From CAZCYE01 sp964502775 (GTDB lineage Bacteria; Actinomycetota; Acidimicrobiia; IMCC26256; PALSA-555): a DNA stretch of 28,531 nt. The position numbers were made by a program, and so were the translations under genes. Under the pieces are notes generated by a model. It saw only the letters and a program-made list of their open reading frames with translations, was not told the DNA's origin and made no database searches. Location of the stretch: positions 1 through 28,531 of the forward strand of contig CAZCYE010000008.1 of NCBI GenBank assembly GCA_964502775.1, given 5' to 3'. Shown piece by piece: positions 21,725 through 28,496 of this stretch (its first letter is position 1; each line of letters starts with the position of its first letter).

Positions 21725-22459
21725 ATGCTCCGCAAGCACCGCATCGAGGTCAAGTACCTCCTGCTGTTCGCGCTCGTGGTCGGGGTCGTCTTCTCGTTCC
21801 AGACGCTGGGCCTCCTCGACGGGCTCAGTGCCGGCGTCACCGACTTCCTCACCGCCACCGAGGGCCTGGGCGCGATCGGCATGTTCCTCGTCGCGCTCGT
21901 GGCCAACTGCTCGATCTTCGTGCAGATCCCTTACACGCTGCCGATGCTGTCGGCAGCCCTCAGCGGGTCCGATACGGGCGAGATGCTGGTGCTCGGTGCC
22001 GCGGCCGGGATCGGTGCCGGCTTCGGCGAGATCATCAAGTACCTCGTGGCCGGCCGAGTACTGGCCCAGAGGCCCGACCTCGCCCGTTCGGGGCTGTTCC
22101 GCTGGGTGACCCGCCTCGTGCACGAGCGGCCCCGCCTGGTGAAGGGCGTCGTGTTCGTGTGGGCGGGATCGATCCTTCCCGACGACACGGTGGTGATCCC
22201 GTTGGCGATGGTGCGCTACGGCCTCCGACGCATCGCGGTGCCGCTCTTCGCCGGCAAGGTGTTCCACAACATGCTGTTCGCCATGATCTTCTTGTGGGCC
22301 ACCGACTGGGCCGCCGCCCGGGCGCGCGGGGGAGTGCGCGTCGATCTCGCCTTGGTGGTCATGCTCACGTTCGTGTTCGTGGTGCTCTACCAGGTGGAGA
22401 AGGCGCGCCGGACACCCGCTCTGCCGCTCGAGGTCGCGATCGACAGCGAGGCGGCCTGA
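21725..22459 (+). CDS. DedA/VTT-like small membrane protein
   Basis: A 244-residue integral membrane protein with about six hydrophobic segments. The middle part, LGAAAGIGAGFGEIIKYLVAGRVLA and LVKGVVFVWAGSILPDDTVVIPLAMVRYGLRR, resembles the VTT (SNARE-associated/DedA) core: a glycine-rich helix with an acidic residue, then a re-entrant helix with a conserved acidic/Pro segment. DedA and VTT proteins are lipid scramblases or flippases for undecaprenyl phosphate and phospholipids. ATG 21725 lies 2 bases after the PLD-like stop, so the genes are cotranscribed. The family assignment is by pattern only and the arginines usual in DedA proteins are not all evident. Confidence 0.65.
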   Translation: MLRKHRIEVKYLLLFALVVGVVFSFQTLGLLDGLSAGVTDFLTATEGLGAIGMFLVALVANCSIFVQIPYTLPMLSAALSGSDTGEMLVLGAAAGIGAGFGEIIKYLVAGRVLAQRPDLARSGLFRWVTRLVHERPRLVKGVVFVWAGSILPDDTVVIPLAMVRYGLRRIAVPLFAGKVFHNMLFAMIFLWATDWAAARARGGVRVDLALVVMLTFVFVVLYQVEKARRTPALPLEVAIDSEAA

Positions 22460-22493
22460 GCCAGAGCGACGGGCGTGCGGACCGGGCCCGGGT

Positions 22494-22979
22494 TCAGCCG
22501 TGCTCGGTGTCGAGTTCGCGCACGTCGGCGAGCACCTGCGTCGCGTGCGCGGCGAGGTCCGGTTGGTCGTTGAGGTCGTAGGTCTTGGCGATCTTCCCGT
22601 CGGGGTCGATCAGGTAGGTGTAGCGGCGCGAGATGCCGGATTCGAAGAACCGCTCGCCCTCTTCGCGTTCGGCGTCGTACGCCTTGCCCACCTTCTTGTC
22701 GGCGTCGCTCAGCAGTGGGAACTGGAACCCGTGCTCCTGTGCGAACGTCTTCTGGTCCTCGGGGGCATCGAACGAGATCCCGAGGACCTGCACGCCCGCC
22801 GCCTCGAGGTCTGGCGTGGCGTCACGGTACGCCTGGCCCTCGATGGTGCAGCCGGTGGTCGACGCCTTGGGGAACCACCACAGCGCCACCCACCGCCCCC
22901 GGTAGTCGGCCAGGGAGTGCTTCTTGCCGTCCTGGTCCTTGAGCGTGAACTGAGGTGCCTCGGTACCGACTTCGAGCAT
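22494..22979 (-). CDS. bcp: Bcp/PrxQ-type peroxiredoxin lacking the usual resolving cysteine
   Basis: Thiol peroxidase that reduces peroxides (161 residues). Seen: LEVGTEAPQFTLKDQDGKKHSL, the active-site stretch FPKASTTGCTIEGQAYRD with peroxidatic Cys44 in the PxxxTxxC frame, and FPLLSD with ISRRYTYLIDPDGKI. In most Bcp proteins a second Cys lies 5 residues after the first (GCTTEAC); here it is Gln, and no other Cys is visible, so it should work as a 1-Cys enzyme. ATG 22979 has GGAG nine bases upstream; another ATG at 22988 sits right behind the GGAG and is less likely. It converges on the DedA-like gene (34-base gap). Confidence 0.92.
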   Translation of the reverse strand: MLEVGTEAPQFTLKDQDGKKHSLADYRGRWVALWWFPKASTTGCTIEGQAYRDATPDLEAAGVQVLGISFDAPEDQKTFAQEHGFQFPLLSDADKKVGKAYDAEREEGERFFESGISRRYTYLIDPDGKIAKTYDLNDQPDLAAHATQVLADVRELDTEHG

Positions 22980-23073
22980 GTGTTCCATCTCCGAATCGTG
23001 GGGGCGCGCAGCGTACCGCGGGCCTTGCTCCCGGCTGGCGGGCGAGCGCGCTCGTCGAACGGCGTCGTCGTCG

Positions 23074-23089
23074 CGCGCATGGATGCGCG
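23074..23089. repeat. 16-bp perfect inverted repeat
   Basis: CGCGCAT, two bases, ATGCGCG, in the 266-base divergent region between the peroxiredoxin and coiled-coil genes. Ten bases further is a 10-base palindrome, TGGCGCGCCA (23100-23109). It could be an operator for either gene. Nothing else in this region is recognisable apart from a possible -10 TATGCT at 23182-23187. Confidence 0.4.
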
Positions 23090-23245
23090 TGCCGGTCACT
23101 GGCGCGCCAGGCTCTCGAGCCGCGCACGCCGCAGGTGCGCCGAGCTGAGCACCTACCCTGCTTGCCAGAGAGCGAGAGAGATATGCTGCACCTGGCTCGG
23201 AGTCGGCCGCACGGCTCCCGTTCCTCGCTTCGAATGGGAGACATC

Positions 23246-23617
23246 ATGGCGGTCGACGACGTTCGGGTGCACCTGCGCCCGCTGCTGGAGAGGGACTACG
23301 GAGTGGAAGGCGCTGCGTACCTGATGGATCGGCCCCCCGACGGCTGGGGCGACCTGGTGACCAACCGCACGCTCGAGCGCGAGCTCGACACGCTCCGCCA
23401 CGAGCTACGGGTAGACATCACCGAGCTCGGGGCGGAGTTGCGGGGCGAGATGGCCGGGCTCCGAGCGGAACTGCGGGATGAGATGGCCGAGCTCCGGATC
23501 GGGTTGTACGACGGGATGCAAGCCCAGACCAAGTGGATCGCCACCTTCGTGTTCGCCGCGCAGGGCGTGGTGGTGGCCGCGATCGCCGCCGTCGGCGCGG
23601 TGCTGCGCTTCGCCTGA
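23246..23617 (+). CDS. hendecad coiled-coil protein with C-terminal membrane anchor
   Basis: A 123-residue protein of unknown function. Residues 1-40 are a small N-terminal segment (VHLRPLLERDYGVEGAAYLM). Residues 50-93 are four 11-residue repeats of the pattern LRxELRxEMAx (LRHELRVDITE, LGAELRGEMAG, LRAELRDEMAE, LRIGLYDGMQA), which is a hendecad coiled coil. Residues 97-121 form one membrane helix (WIATFVFAAQGVVVAAIAAVGAVL). ATG 23246 has GGGAG five bases upstream; ATG 23234 in frame lacks it. Many bacteria have short coiled-coil/tail-anchor proteins of this build, resembling DUF1640/CCDC90-type proteins, and none has a firmly known role. It converges on the HNH gene, with 13 bases between stops. 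Confidence 0.78.
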   Translation: MAVDDVRVHLRPLLERDYGVEGAAYLMDRPPDGWGDLVTNRTLERELDTLRHELRVDITELGAELRGEMAGLRAELRDEMAELRIGLYDGMQAQTKWIATFVFAAQGVVVAAIAAVGAVLRFA

Positions 23618-23630
23618 CACACGTCGCACG

Positions 23631-24536
23631 TCAGCTTGCGCGCCGGAACTCCTCGTAGCGCTGCTCGAGCCGCTCGGGGTCGGGGCGGTCAGCCGCGCGC
23701 CGCGGCGCCACGATCGCGCCACCGTGCAGCTCTTGGAGGCCGTGGCGCAGCATCGGGCCGTCGCGCTCTTCGCGCACGTCGGTACGGATCTCCACCACGT
23801 AGTCGGGTCGCACCCCGAGGATGTTGCGGTCGAAGGCTGCGTGGTGGATCTTGCACAAGGCGAGCCCGTTGGGCACGACGGGGTCGCCGGCGTCGTGGCG
23901 GTCGCTCACGATGTGCGCGGCGTCGAGCAGCTCGGGGTGGCGCAGGCGACAGACCGTGCACGAGCGGCGGTAGGCCGTGAGCACCCGCTGGCGGAAGCCG
24001 GCCTGGTGTAGGCGCACGAGCGCGAGGCGGGTCACGTAACGGCGCCGCGCGTCGGCCGCGACGCCTGACGCCGTCCCCGGCGCGAGCGCCTCGACGTCCT
24101 CACAGGCGCCGGTCACGGTGAGCGAGCCGGGGTCATCGTTCACGAGCACCAGTGGCCACACCGGCGCGTACCGGCCCCGCTCCACCGCGGCGAAGTAGAC
24201 CAGCGGGAGCCCGCGGTGGAAGCACTCCCGCAACCCTCGGTTCCGGGGATGATCTGGGTTGGTGCCGAAGTAGCGGTACTGGAGCAGCCCGTCGTCGCCG
24301 GCCTCGTCGCCGTAGGGGTTGGTGGCGCTCGTGCGGATCGAGACGGGCAGGTCGAGCGACTGGGGTTTCCAGATGCCTGGCGGCCCAATGAGCGTGATGC
24401 GGGCGCCCTCGAACTCGAACCCGTCGCGTAGCGGCTCCCAGGGCAGCACCTCGCCGTGGCGCTCCACGAGTTCCTCGACGAACCCGAACGCCGCGAGCCG
24501 CACCAGCCAGTCGCGATCCACCCCTGCCACGCCCAT
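23631..24536 (-). CDS. HNH endonuclease with conserved N-terminal recognition-like domain
   Basis: A 301-residue predicted nuclease. The HNH core is complete: CTVCRLRHPELLDAAHIVSD with the CxxC zinc pair (193/196) and His208, and NGLALCKIHHAAFD with Asn223, Cys228 and His231/232. The N-terminal about 150 residues contain GARITLIGPPGIWKPQSLDLP, DEAGDDGLLQYRYFGTNPDH and RGLRECFHRGLPLVYFAAVERGRY, a conserved block I associate with predicted restriction endonucleases (COG3440-like), possibly a SRA/PUA-type base-recognition domain (inference). A modification-dependent (type IV) restriction role is plausible, since no methylase is next to it. ATG 24536 has no clear ribosome-binding site. It diverges from typA. 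Confidence 0.85.
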   Translation of the reverse strand: MGVAGVDRDWLVRLAAFGFVEELVERHGEVLPWEPLRDGFEFEGARITLIGPPGIWKPQSLDLPVSIRTSATNPYGDEAGDDGLLQYRYFGTNPDHPRNRGLRECFHRGLPLVYFAAVERGRYAPVWPLVLVNDDPGSLTVTGACEDVEALAPGTASGVAADARRRYVTRLALVRLHQAGFRQRVLTAYRRSCTVCRLRHPELLDAAHIVSDRHDAGDPVVPNGLALCKIHHAAFDRNILGVRPDYVVEIRTDVREERDGPMLRHGLQELHGGAIVAPRRAADRPDPERLEQRYEEFRRAS

Positions 24537-24586
24537 CAGTCTGGCGGTCCAAAGGTCACCTTGTCGCCTCTAGCGGAGGCCCGGTT

Positions 24587-24599
24587 GATCGAATCGATC
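24587..24599. promoter_or_regulatory. 13-bp palindrome upstream of typA
   Basis: GATCGA-A-TCGATC, perfect two-fold symmetry, in the divergent region between the HNH gene and typA. It lies about 50 bases upstream of the predicted typA -10. It could be an operator; no matching regulator is known to me. Confidence 0.3.
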
Positions 24600-24648
24600 G
24601 CGACGATGGACCGAGCACGTCAAGGTCAGATCAGTTGCGTCCTGGGAG

Positions 24649-24654
24649 TAGCCT
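24649..24654 (+). promoter_or_regulatory. -10 element of typA promoter
   Basis: TAGCCT, of the TAGnnT class. It is followed by a short leader with ribosome-binding site GAAAGG (24676-24681), 8 bases before ATG 24690. Unlike its neighbours, typA is therefore not leaderless. Confidence 0.4.
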
Positions 24655-24689
24655 GGTCTCACCCCCCGCTCCACCGAAAGGCGCTCTCG

Positions 24690-26549
24690 ATGCGCGCGCG
24701 CACCGACATCCGCAATGTGGCGATCGTCGCCCATGTCGACCACGGCAAGACCACCTTGGTCGATGCGATGCTGCGCCAGACCGGGGCGTTCCGGGCGCAC
24801 CAGGCGGTGGTCGACCGGGTGCTCGACTCCACCGACCTCGAGCGTGAGAAGGGCATCACGATCCTCGCCAAGAACACGGCGGTGCACTACGGCGGGGTCA
24901 AGATCAACATCGTCGACACGCCCGGCCACGCCGACTTCGGTGGTGAGGTGGAGCGCGGGCTCACGATGGTCGACGGGGTGCTGTTGCTCGTCGACGCCGC
25001 CGAGGGTCCGCTGCCCCAGACCCGCTTCGTGCTGCGAAAGGCCCTCGAGGCGCGCCTCCCCGTCATCGTGGTCGTCAACAAGGTGGACCGCGCCGATGCC
25101 CGCGTCGCGGAGGTGGTGCACGAGACCGAAGAGCTGTTCCTCGACCTCGACGCCGACGAGCACCAGGTCGGCTTCCCGATCGTCTACACCAATGCCCGTA
25201 CGGGGCGCGCCTCGTTGGACCCTGCGGATCGGGACCTCCTGCTTCCCGGCGCTGCGGGTGACGACGGGCTGAAGCCCCTGCTGGAGGTGCTCCTCGACCA
25301 CGTGCCCGCGCCGTCCTACGACCCCGACCATCCGCTCCAGGCGCTCGTCACCAACCTCGACGCATCGCCCTACGTCGGGCGTATCGCCCTGTGTCGCGTC
25401 CGACACGGCACGCTGCGACGTGGCGCGCCGGTGGCGTGGTGTCGGGCCGACGGCACCGTCGAGACGGTCAAGATCACCGAGCTCTACCTCACCGAGGCGC
25501 TCGAGCGCGTGCCCGCCACCGAGGCCGGGCCGGGCGAGATCTGCGCGATCGCCGGGCTCGCCGAGGTGACCATCGGCGAGACGCTCGCCGACCCCGACGA
25601 TCCCCGCGCGCTCCCGGTGATGCACATCGACGACCCGAGCCTGTCGATGACCGTTGGCATCAACACGTCGCCGCTCGCCGGCCAGGACGGCGACAAGCTC
25701 ACTGCGCGGCTGGTGAAGAGTCGCCTCGACGCCGAGCTCGTCGGCAACGTGTCGCTCCGGGTGCTGCCCACTCCGCGCCCCGATGCATGGGAGGTGCAGG
25801 GTCGCGGCGAGCTCCAGCTCGCGGTGCTGGTGGAGACCATGCGACGCGAGGGCTTCGAGCTCACCGTCGGCAAGCCCGAGGTCGTGATCCGCCGGATCGA
25901 CGGCCGCGTCCACGAGCCGGTCGACCGGGTCGCCATCGACGTGCCCGAGGAGCATCTGGGCGTCGTCACGCAGATGCTCAGCATCCGCAAGGGGCGACTC
26001 GAGCACATGGTGAACCACGGCACCGGCTGGGTGCGCATGGAGTACCTCGTGCCGGCCCGTGCGCTCGTGGGCTTCCGCACCGAGTTCCTCACCGAGACCC
26101 GCGGCACCGGGCTGTTGCACCAGGTGTTCGAGGGCTACGAGCCGTGGCACGGCGAGCTGCGCACGCGCCGCACCGGATCGCTGGTGGCCGACCGGCGTGG
26201 CATGACGACGGCCTACTCGCTCATGAGCCTCCAGGATCGCGGCGAGCTGTTCGTGGGCCCGGGCGTGGAGGTGTACGAGGGGATGATCGTGGGCGAGAGC
26301 GCCCGCGCCGACGACATCGACATGAACCCCACTAAGGAGAAGAAGCTCACCAACCACCGCGCCTCGTCGGCCGACGAGCTCGTGCGTCTCGCACCGCCCC
26401 GGCCGATCTCTCTCGAACAGGCGCTCGAGCTCATCGCGCCCGACGAGGTGGTCGAGGTCACGCCCCACGCCGTTCGTCTGCGCAAGGCTGTGCTCGACGC
26501 CCACATCCGCGGCCGCACCGCCAAGCGCGCCCGCGTTGGCGTTGCGTAG
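24690..26549 (+). CDS. typA: translational GTPase TypA/BipA
   Basis: Ribosome-associated GTPase needed for ribosome assembly at low temperature and under stress (619 residues, normal length). Seen: G1 VAHVDHGKTTLVDAML near residue 12, switch I EREKGITILAKNTAV, G3 VDTPGHADFGGEVER, G4 VNKVDRADAR; then domain II (YVGRIALCRVRHGTLRRGAPV), domain III (GRGELQLAVLVETMRREGFEL), domain V (PEEHLGVVTQMLSIRKGRLE) and the BipA-specific C-terminal domain with RGTGLLHQVFEGYEPWHGEL, MNPTKEKKLTNHRAS and EVTPHAVRLRK. The start ATG 24690 has GAAAGG at 8 bases; the longer open frame upstream overlaps the promoter. It is followed after 33 bases by the diiron-type gene. Confidence 0.97.
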   Translation: MRARTDIRNVAIVAHVDHGKTTLVDAMLRQTGAFRAHQAVVDRVLDSTDLEREKGITILAKNTAVHYGGVKINIVDTPGHADFGGEVERGLTMVDGVLLLVDAAEGPLPQTRFVLRKALEARLPVIVVVNKVDRADARVAEVVHETEELFLDLDADEHQVGFPIVYTNARTGRASLDPADRDLLLPGAAGDDGLKPLLEVLLDHVPAPSYDPDHPLQALVTNLDASPYVGRIALCRVRHGTLRRGAPVAWCRADGTVETVKITELYLTEALERVPATEAGPGEICAIAGLAEVTIGETLADPDDPRALPVMHIDDPSLSMTVGINTSPLAGQDGDKLTARLVKSRLDAELVGNVSLRVLPTPRPDAWEVQGRGELQLAVLVETMRREGFELTVGKPEVVIRRIDGRVHEPVDRVAIDVPEEHLGVVTQMLSIRKGRLEHMVNHGTGWVRMEYLVPARALVGFRTEFLTETRGTGLLHQVFEGYEPWHGELRTRRTGSLVADRRGMTTAYSLMSLQDRGELFVGPGVEVYEGMIVGESARADDIDMNPTKEKKLTNHRASSADELVRLAPPRPISLEQALELIAPDEVVEVTPHAVRLRKAVLDAHIRGRTAKRARVGVA

Positions 26550-26582
26550 CGTTGTGCGGAGCCGGACTGCAGAGGAGGAGCC

Positions 26583-27308
26583 ATGGAAGCTCGAGTGGAC
26601 GAGATCGCCGACCACATCTTCCGCCTCTCGACGTTCGTGCCCGACGTGGGACCCACGGGCTTTACCTTCAACCAGTTCCTGATCGACGACGAGCAGCCGC
26701 TGCTGTTCCACACCGGGATGCGGGGACTGTTCCCGCTGGTGTCCACCGCCATCGCCAAGGTCGTCCCGCTCGATCGCCTGCGTTGGATCACGTTCGGGCA
26801 CGTGGAGGCGGACGAGTGCGGAGCCATGAACGAGTTGCTCGCGGTCTCCCCCCAGGCCCAGGTGGCGCACGGCGCGATGGGCTGCGCCGTGTCGATCGAC
26901 GACCTCGCCGACCGTCCACCCGTTCCCCTCGCCGACGGCCAGGTCATCGAGCTGGGCGCGCGCCGCGTGCGCCACATCGACACGCCGCACGTTCCCCACG
27001 CCTGGGAGGCCCGGGTGCTCTTCGAGGAGACCACGGGCACGCTGCTGTGCGGCGACCTGGGATCCCAGCTCGGTGACGGTCCCGCCGTCACCGCTGACGA
27101 CGTCGTGACCGCCGCCGCTCAGGCCGAGGACATCTTCGGCGCCACCTGTCTCACGCCCAACACCGGCCCCACGATCCGCCGCCTCGCCGAGCTCGCGCCC
27201 ACGACGCTGGCGATCATGCACGGCTCGTCGTTCAACGGTGACACGCACGCCGCGCTCCACGGTCTCGCCGACGACTACGACCGCCGCCTCGCGGCGGCCA
27301 TGGCCTGA
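26583..27308 (+). CDS. stand-alone flavodiiron-type (ODP) metallo-beta-lactamase-fold protein
   Basis: A 241-residue soluble protein. The metal ligands follow the flavodiiron (FprA/ROO) rule rather than the hydrolase rule: GHVEADECG (His73, Glu75, Asp77) in place of HxHxDH, His139 in TPHVPHAWEA, Asp158 in LLCGDLG and His213 in IMHGSSFNGD. Spacing (61 between Asp77 and His139, 18 between His139 and Asp158) is very close to that known for flavodiiron proteins, which reduce oxygen or nitric oxide. The fused flavodoxin domain is missing, so electrons must come from another protein (inference). ATG 26583 has a strong ribosome-binding site GAGGAGG. It follows typA by 33 bases and precedes the membrane gene by 19 bases, possibly one transcript. 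Confidence 0.88.
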   Translation: MEARVDEIADHIFRLSTFVPDVGPTGFTFNQFLIDDEQPLLFHTGMRGLFPLVSTAIAKVVPLDRLRWITFGHVEADECGAMNELLAVSPQAQVAHGAMGCAVSIDDLADRPPVPLADGQVIELGARRVRHIDTPHVPHAWEARVLFEETTGTLLCGDLGSQLGDGPAVTADDVVTAAAQAEDIFGATCLTPNTGPTIRRLAELAPTTLAIMHGSSFNGDTHAALHGLADDYDRRLAAAMA

Positions 27309-27327
27309 GCGGCTTCGCTCCCGGCAC

Positions 27328-28419
27328 ATGACGCGGCGTGGCGCGTGCCGCCTCGCGCTGGTCGCGCTCCTTGGCGCTGGGTGGGTGCTCGCATCGGCGG
27401 CGCCGGCGGGCGCACACGGTGTGGGTGGGATCGAGCCGAGCAACTTCGAGACCACGATCCGTTCCGTGAGTCCCCGCGTCGCGGGCGTCGAGGTCCGTGT
27501 CGTCGATATCGGCGACCGCCTCGAGCTGCGCAACACCACCGGGCGGGACGTGGTGGTGCTCGGCTACGACGGCGAGCCCTACCTGCGGGTGGGACCCGAC
27601 GGGGTGTACCGCAACCGCCTGTCGCCCGCCACCTACCTCAACCACAGCCGCGACACTCCCCAGGGACCGGTGCGGGCACGCGCCGATGCCGATGCGCCGC
27701 CACGCTGGCAACGCATCGACGACGGCACCGTCGTGCGTTGGCACGACCACCGCGCCCACTGGATGGGTAGTCGCGATCCGGTGGTCGTACGCCGCGATCC
27801 CGGCGCGCGCCATCTCGTGCAGCGCTTCACCGTGGAGCTCGACCACGGTGCCAGCACGATCCGCGTGCGTGGCGCCCTCGAATGGGTGCCGGGGCCGTCA
27901 CCGTGGCCGTGGGTTGGCGTGGCGGTGCTGGCGGGACTCGGGGTGGTCGGGCTCGCGCGCGGGCGGCGCAGCGTGCTCGTGACCGCCATCACGCTCGCGG
28001 TGCTCCTCGTGAGCGAGACCATGCATACGGTCGGCACGTGGGAGGGCACCACCGTGTCGGCCGGCACCAAGCTCGGTGCGAGCGTGTACGGGATTGCCGC
28101 GATCGGGGTGGGTGCCGTGGCCTTGATATGGCTCGTGCGCCGCGGGTTCGACGCGGCGGCACCGTTGGCGATGTTCGCGGGGCTGGCCCTCGCGCTGGTG
28201 GGCGGTCTCGCCGACGTGACCGCGCTGGCCCGCTCGCAGATCCCGAGCTCGCTGCCGATGTGGGCGACACGCCTGGAGGTTGCGCTCGCGATCGGCTTGG
28301 GGCTCGGGCTCACCGTCGTGGGGGCCCGTCGGCTCCGGGCGACACCGGCCCGCCTCGCCTCGGGCACCACGATGCCCGCAGGGCCCGGGAACCCTGGCAG
28401 CCTTGGCGACGCTTCGTAG
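27328..28419 (+). CDS. exported multi-pass membrane protein with predicted N-terminal histidine
   Basis: A 363-residue protein of unrecognised specific function. A signal peptide (residues 1-29, ending APAGA) is predicted to be cut before His30, leaving His-Gly as N-terminus. The extracytoplasmic domain (30-205) has RLELRNTTGRDVVVLGYDGEP, YLRVGPDGVYRNRLSPATYLN and WHDHRAHWMG. Five membrane helices follow (PWVGVAVLAGLGVVGLA, VTAITLAVLLVSETM, YGIAAIGVGAVALIWLV, MFAGLALALVGGLADV and ALAIGLGLGLTVVG). The layout recalls CopC/CopD-type copper proteins, where the exposed N-terminal His binds copper, but sequence similarity to them is not clear. The start ATG 27328 has a weak ribosome-binding site. 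It is downstream of the diiron-type gene. Confidence 0.8.
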   Translation: MTRRGACRLALVALLGAGWVLASAAPAGAHGVGGIEPSNFETTIRSVSPRVAGVEVRVVDIGDRLELRNTTGRDVVVLGYDGEPYLRVGPDGVYRNRLSPATYLNHSRDTPQGPVRARADADAPPRWQRIDDGTVVRWHDHRAHWMGSRDPVVVRRDPGARHLVQRFTVELDHGASTIRVRGALEWVPGPSPWPWVGVAVLAGLGVVGLARGRRSVLVTAITLAVLLVSETMHTVGTWEGTTVSAGTKLGASVYGIAAIGVGAVALIWLVRRGFDAAAPLAMFAGLALALVGGLADVTALARSQIPSSLPMWATRLEVALAIGLGLGLTVVGARRLRATPARLASGTTMPAGPGNPGSLGDAS

Positions 28420-28496
28420 TGGGCATCCCCCGCCCATGACCGGTCGGCTCCCATGAGCAATCGCCCGAGAAGATCCCATGAAGAGGGGCACAAGCC

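Noticed and set aside
24570..27539. 989-codon minus-strand open frame
   Set aside because: It is antisense to typA and the diiron-type gene, with low-complexity composition and no motif. It is a high-GC shadow despite its length.
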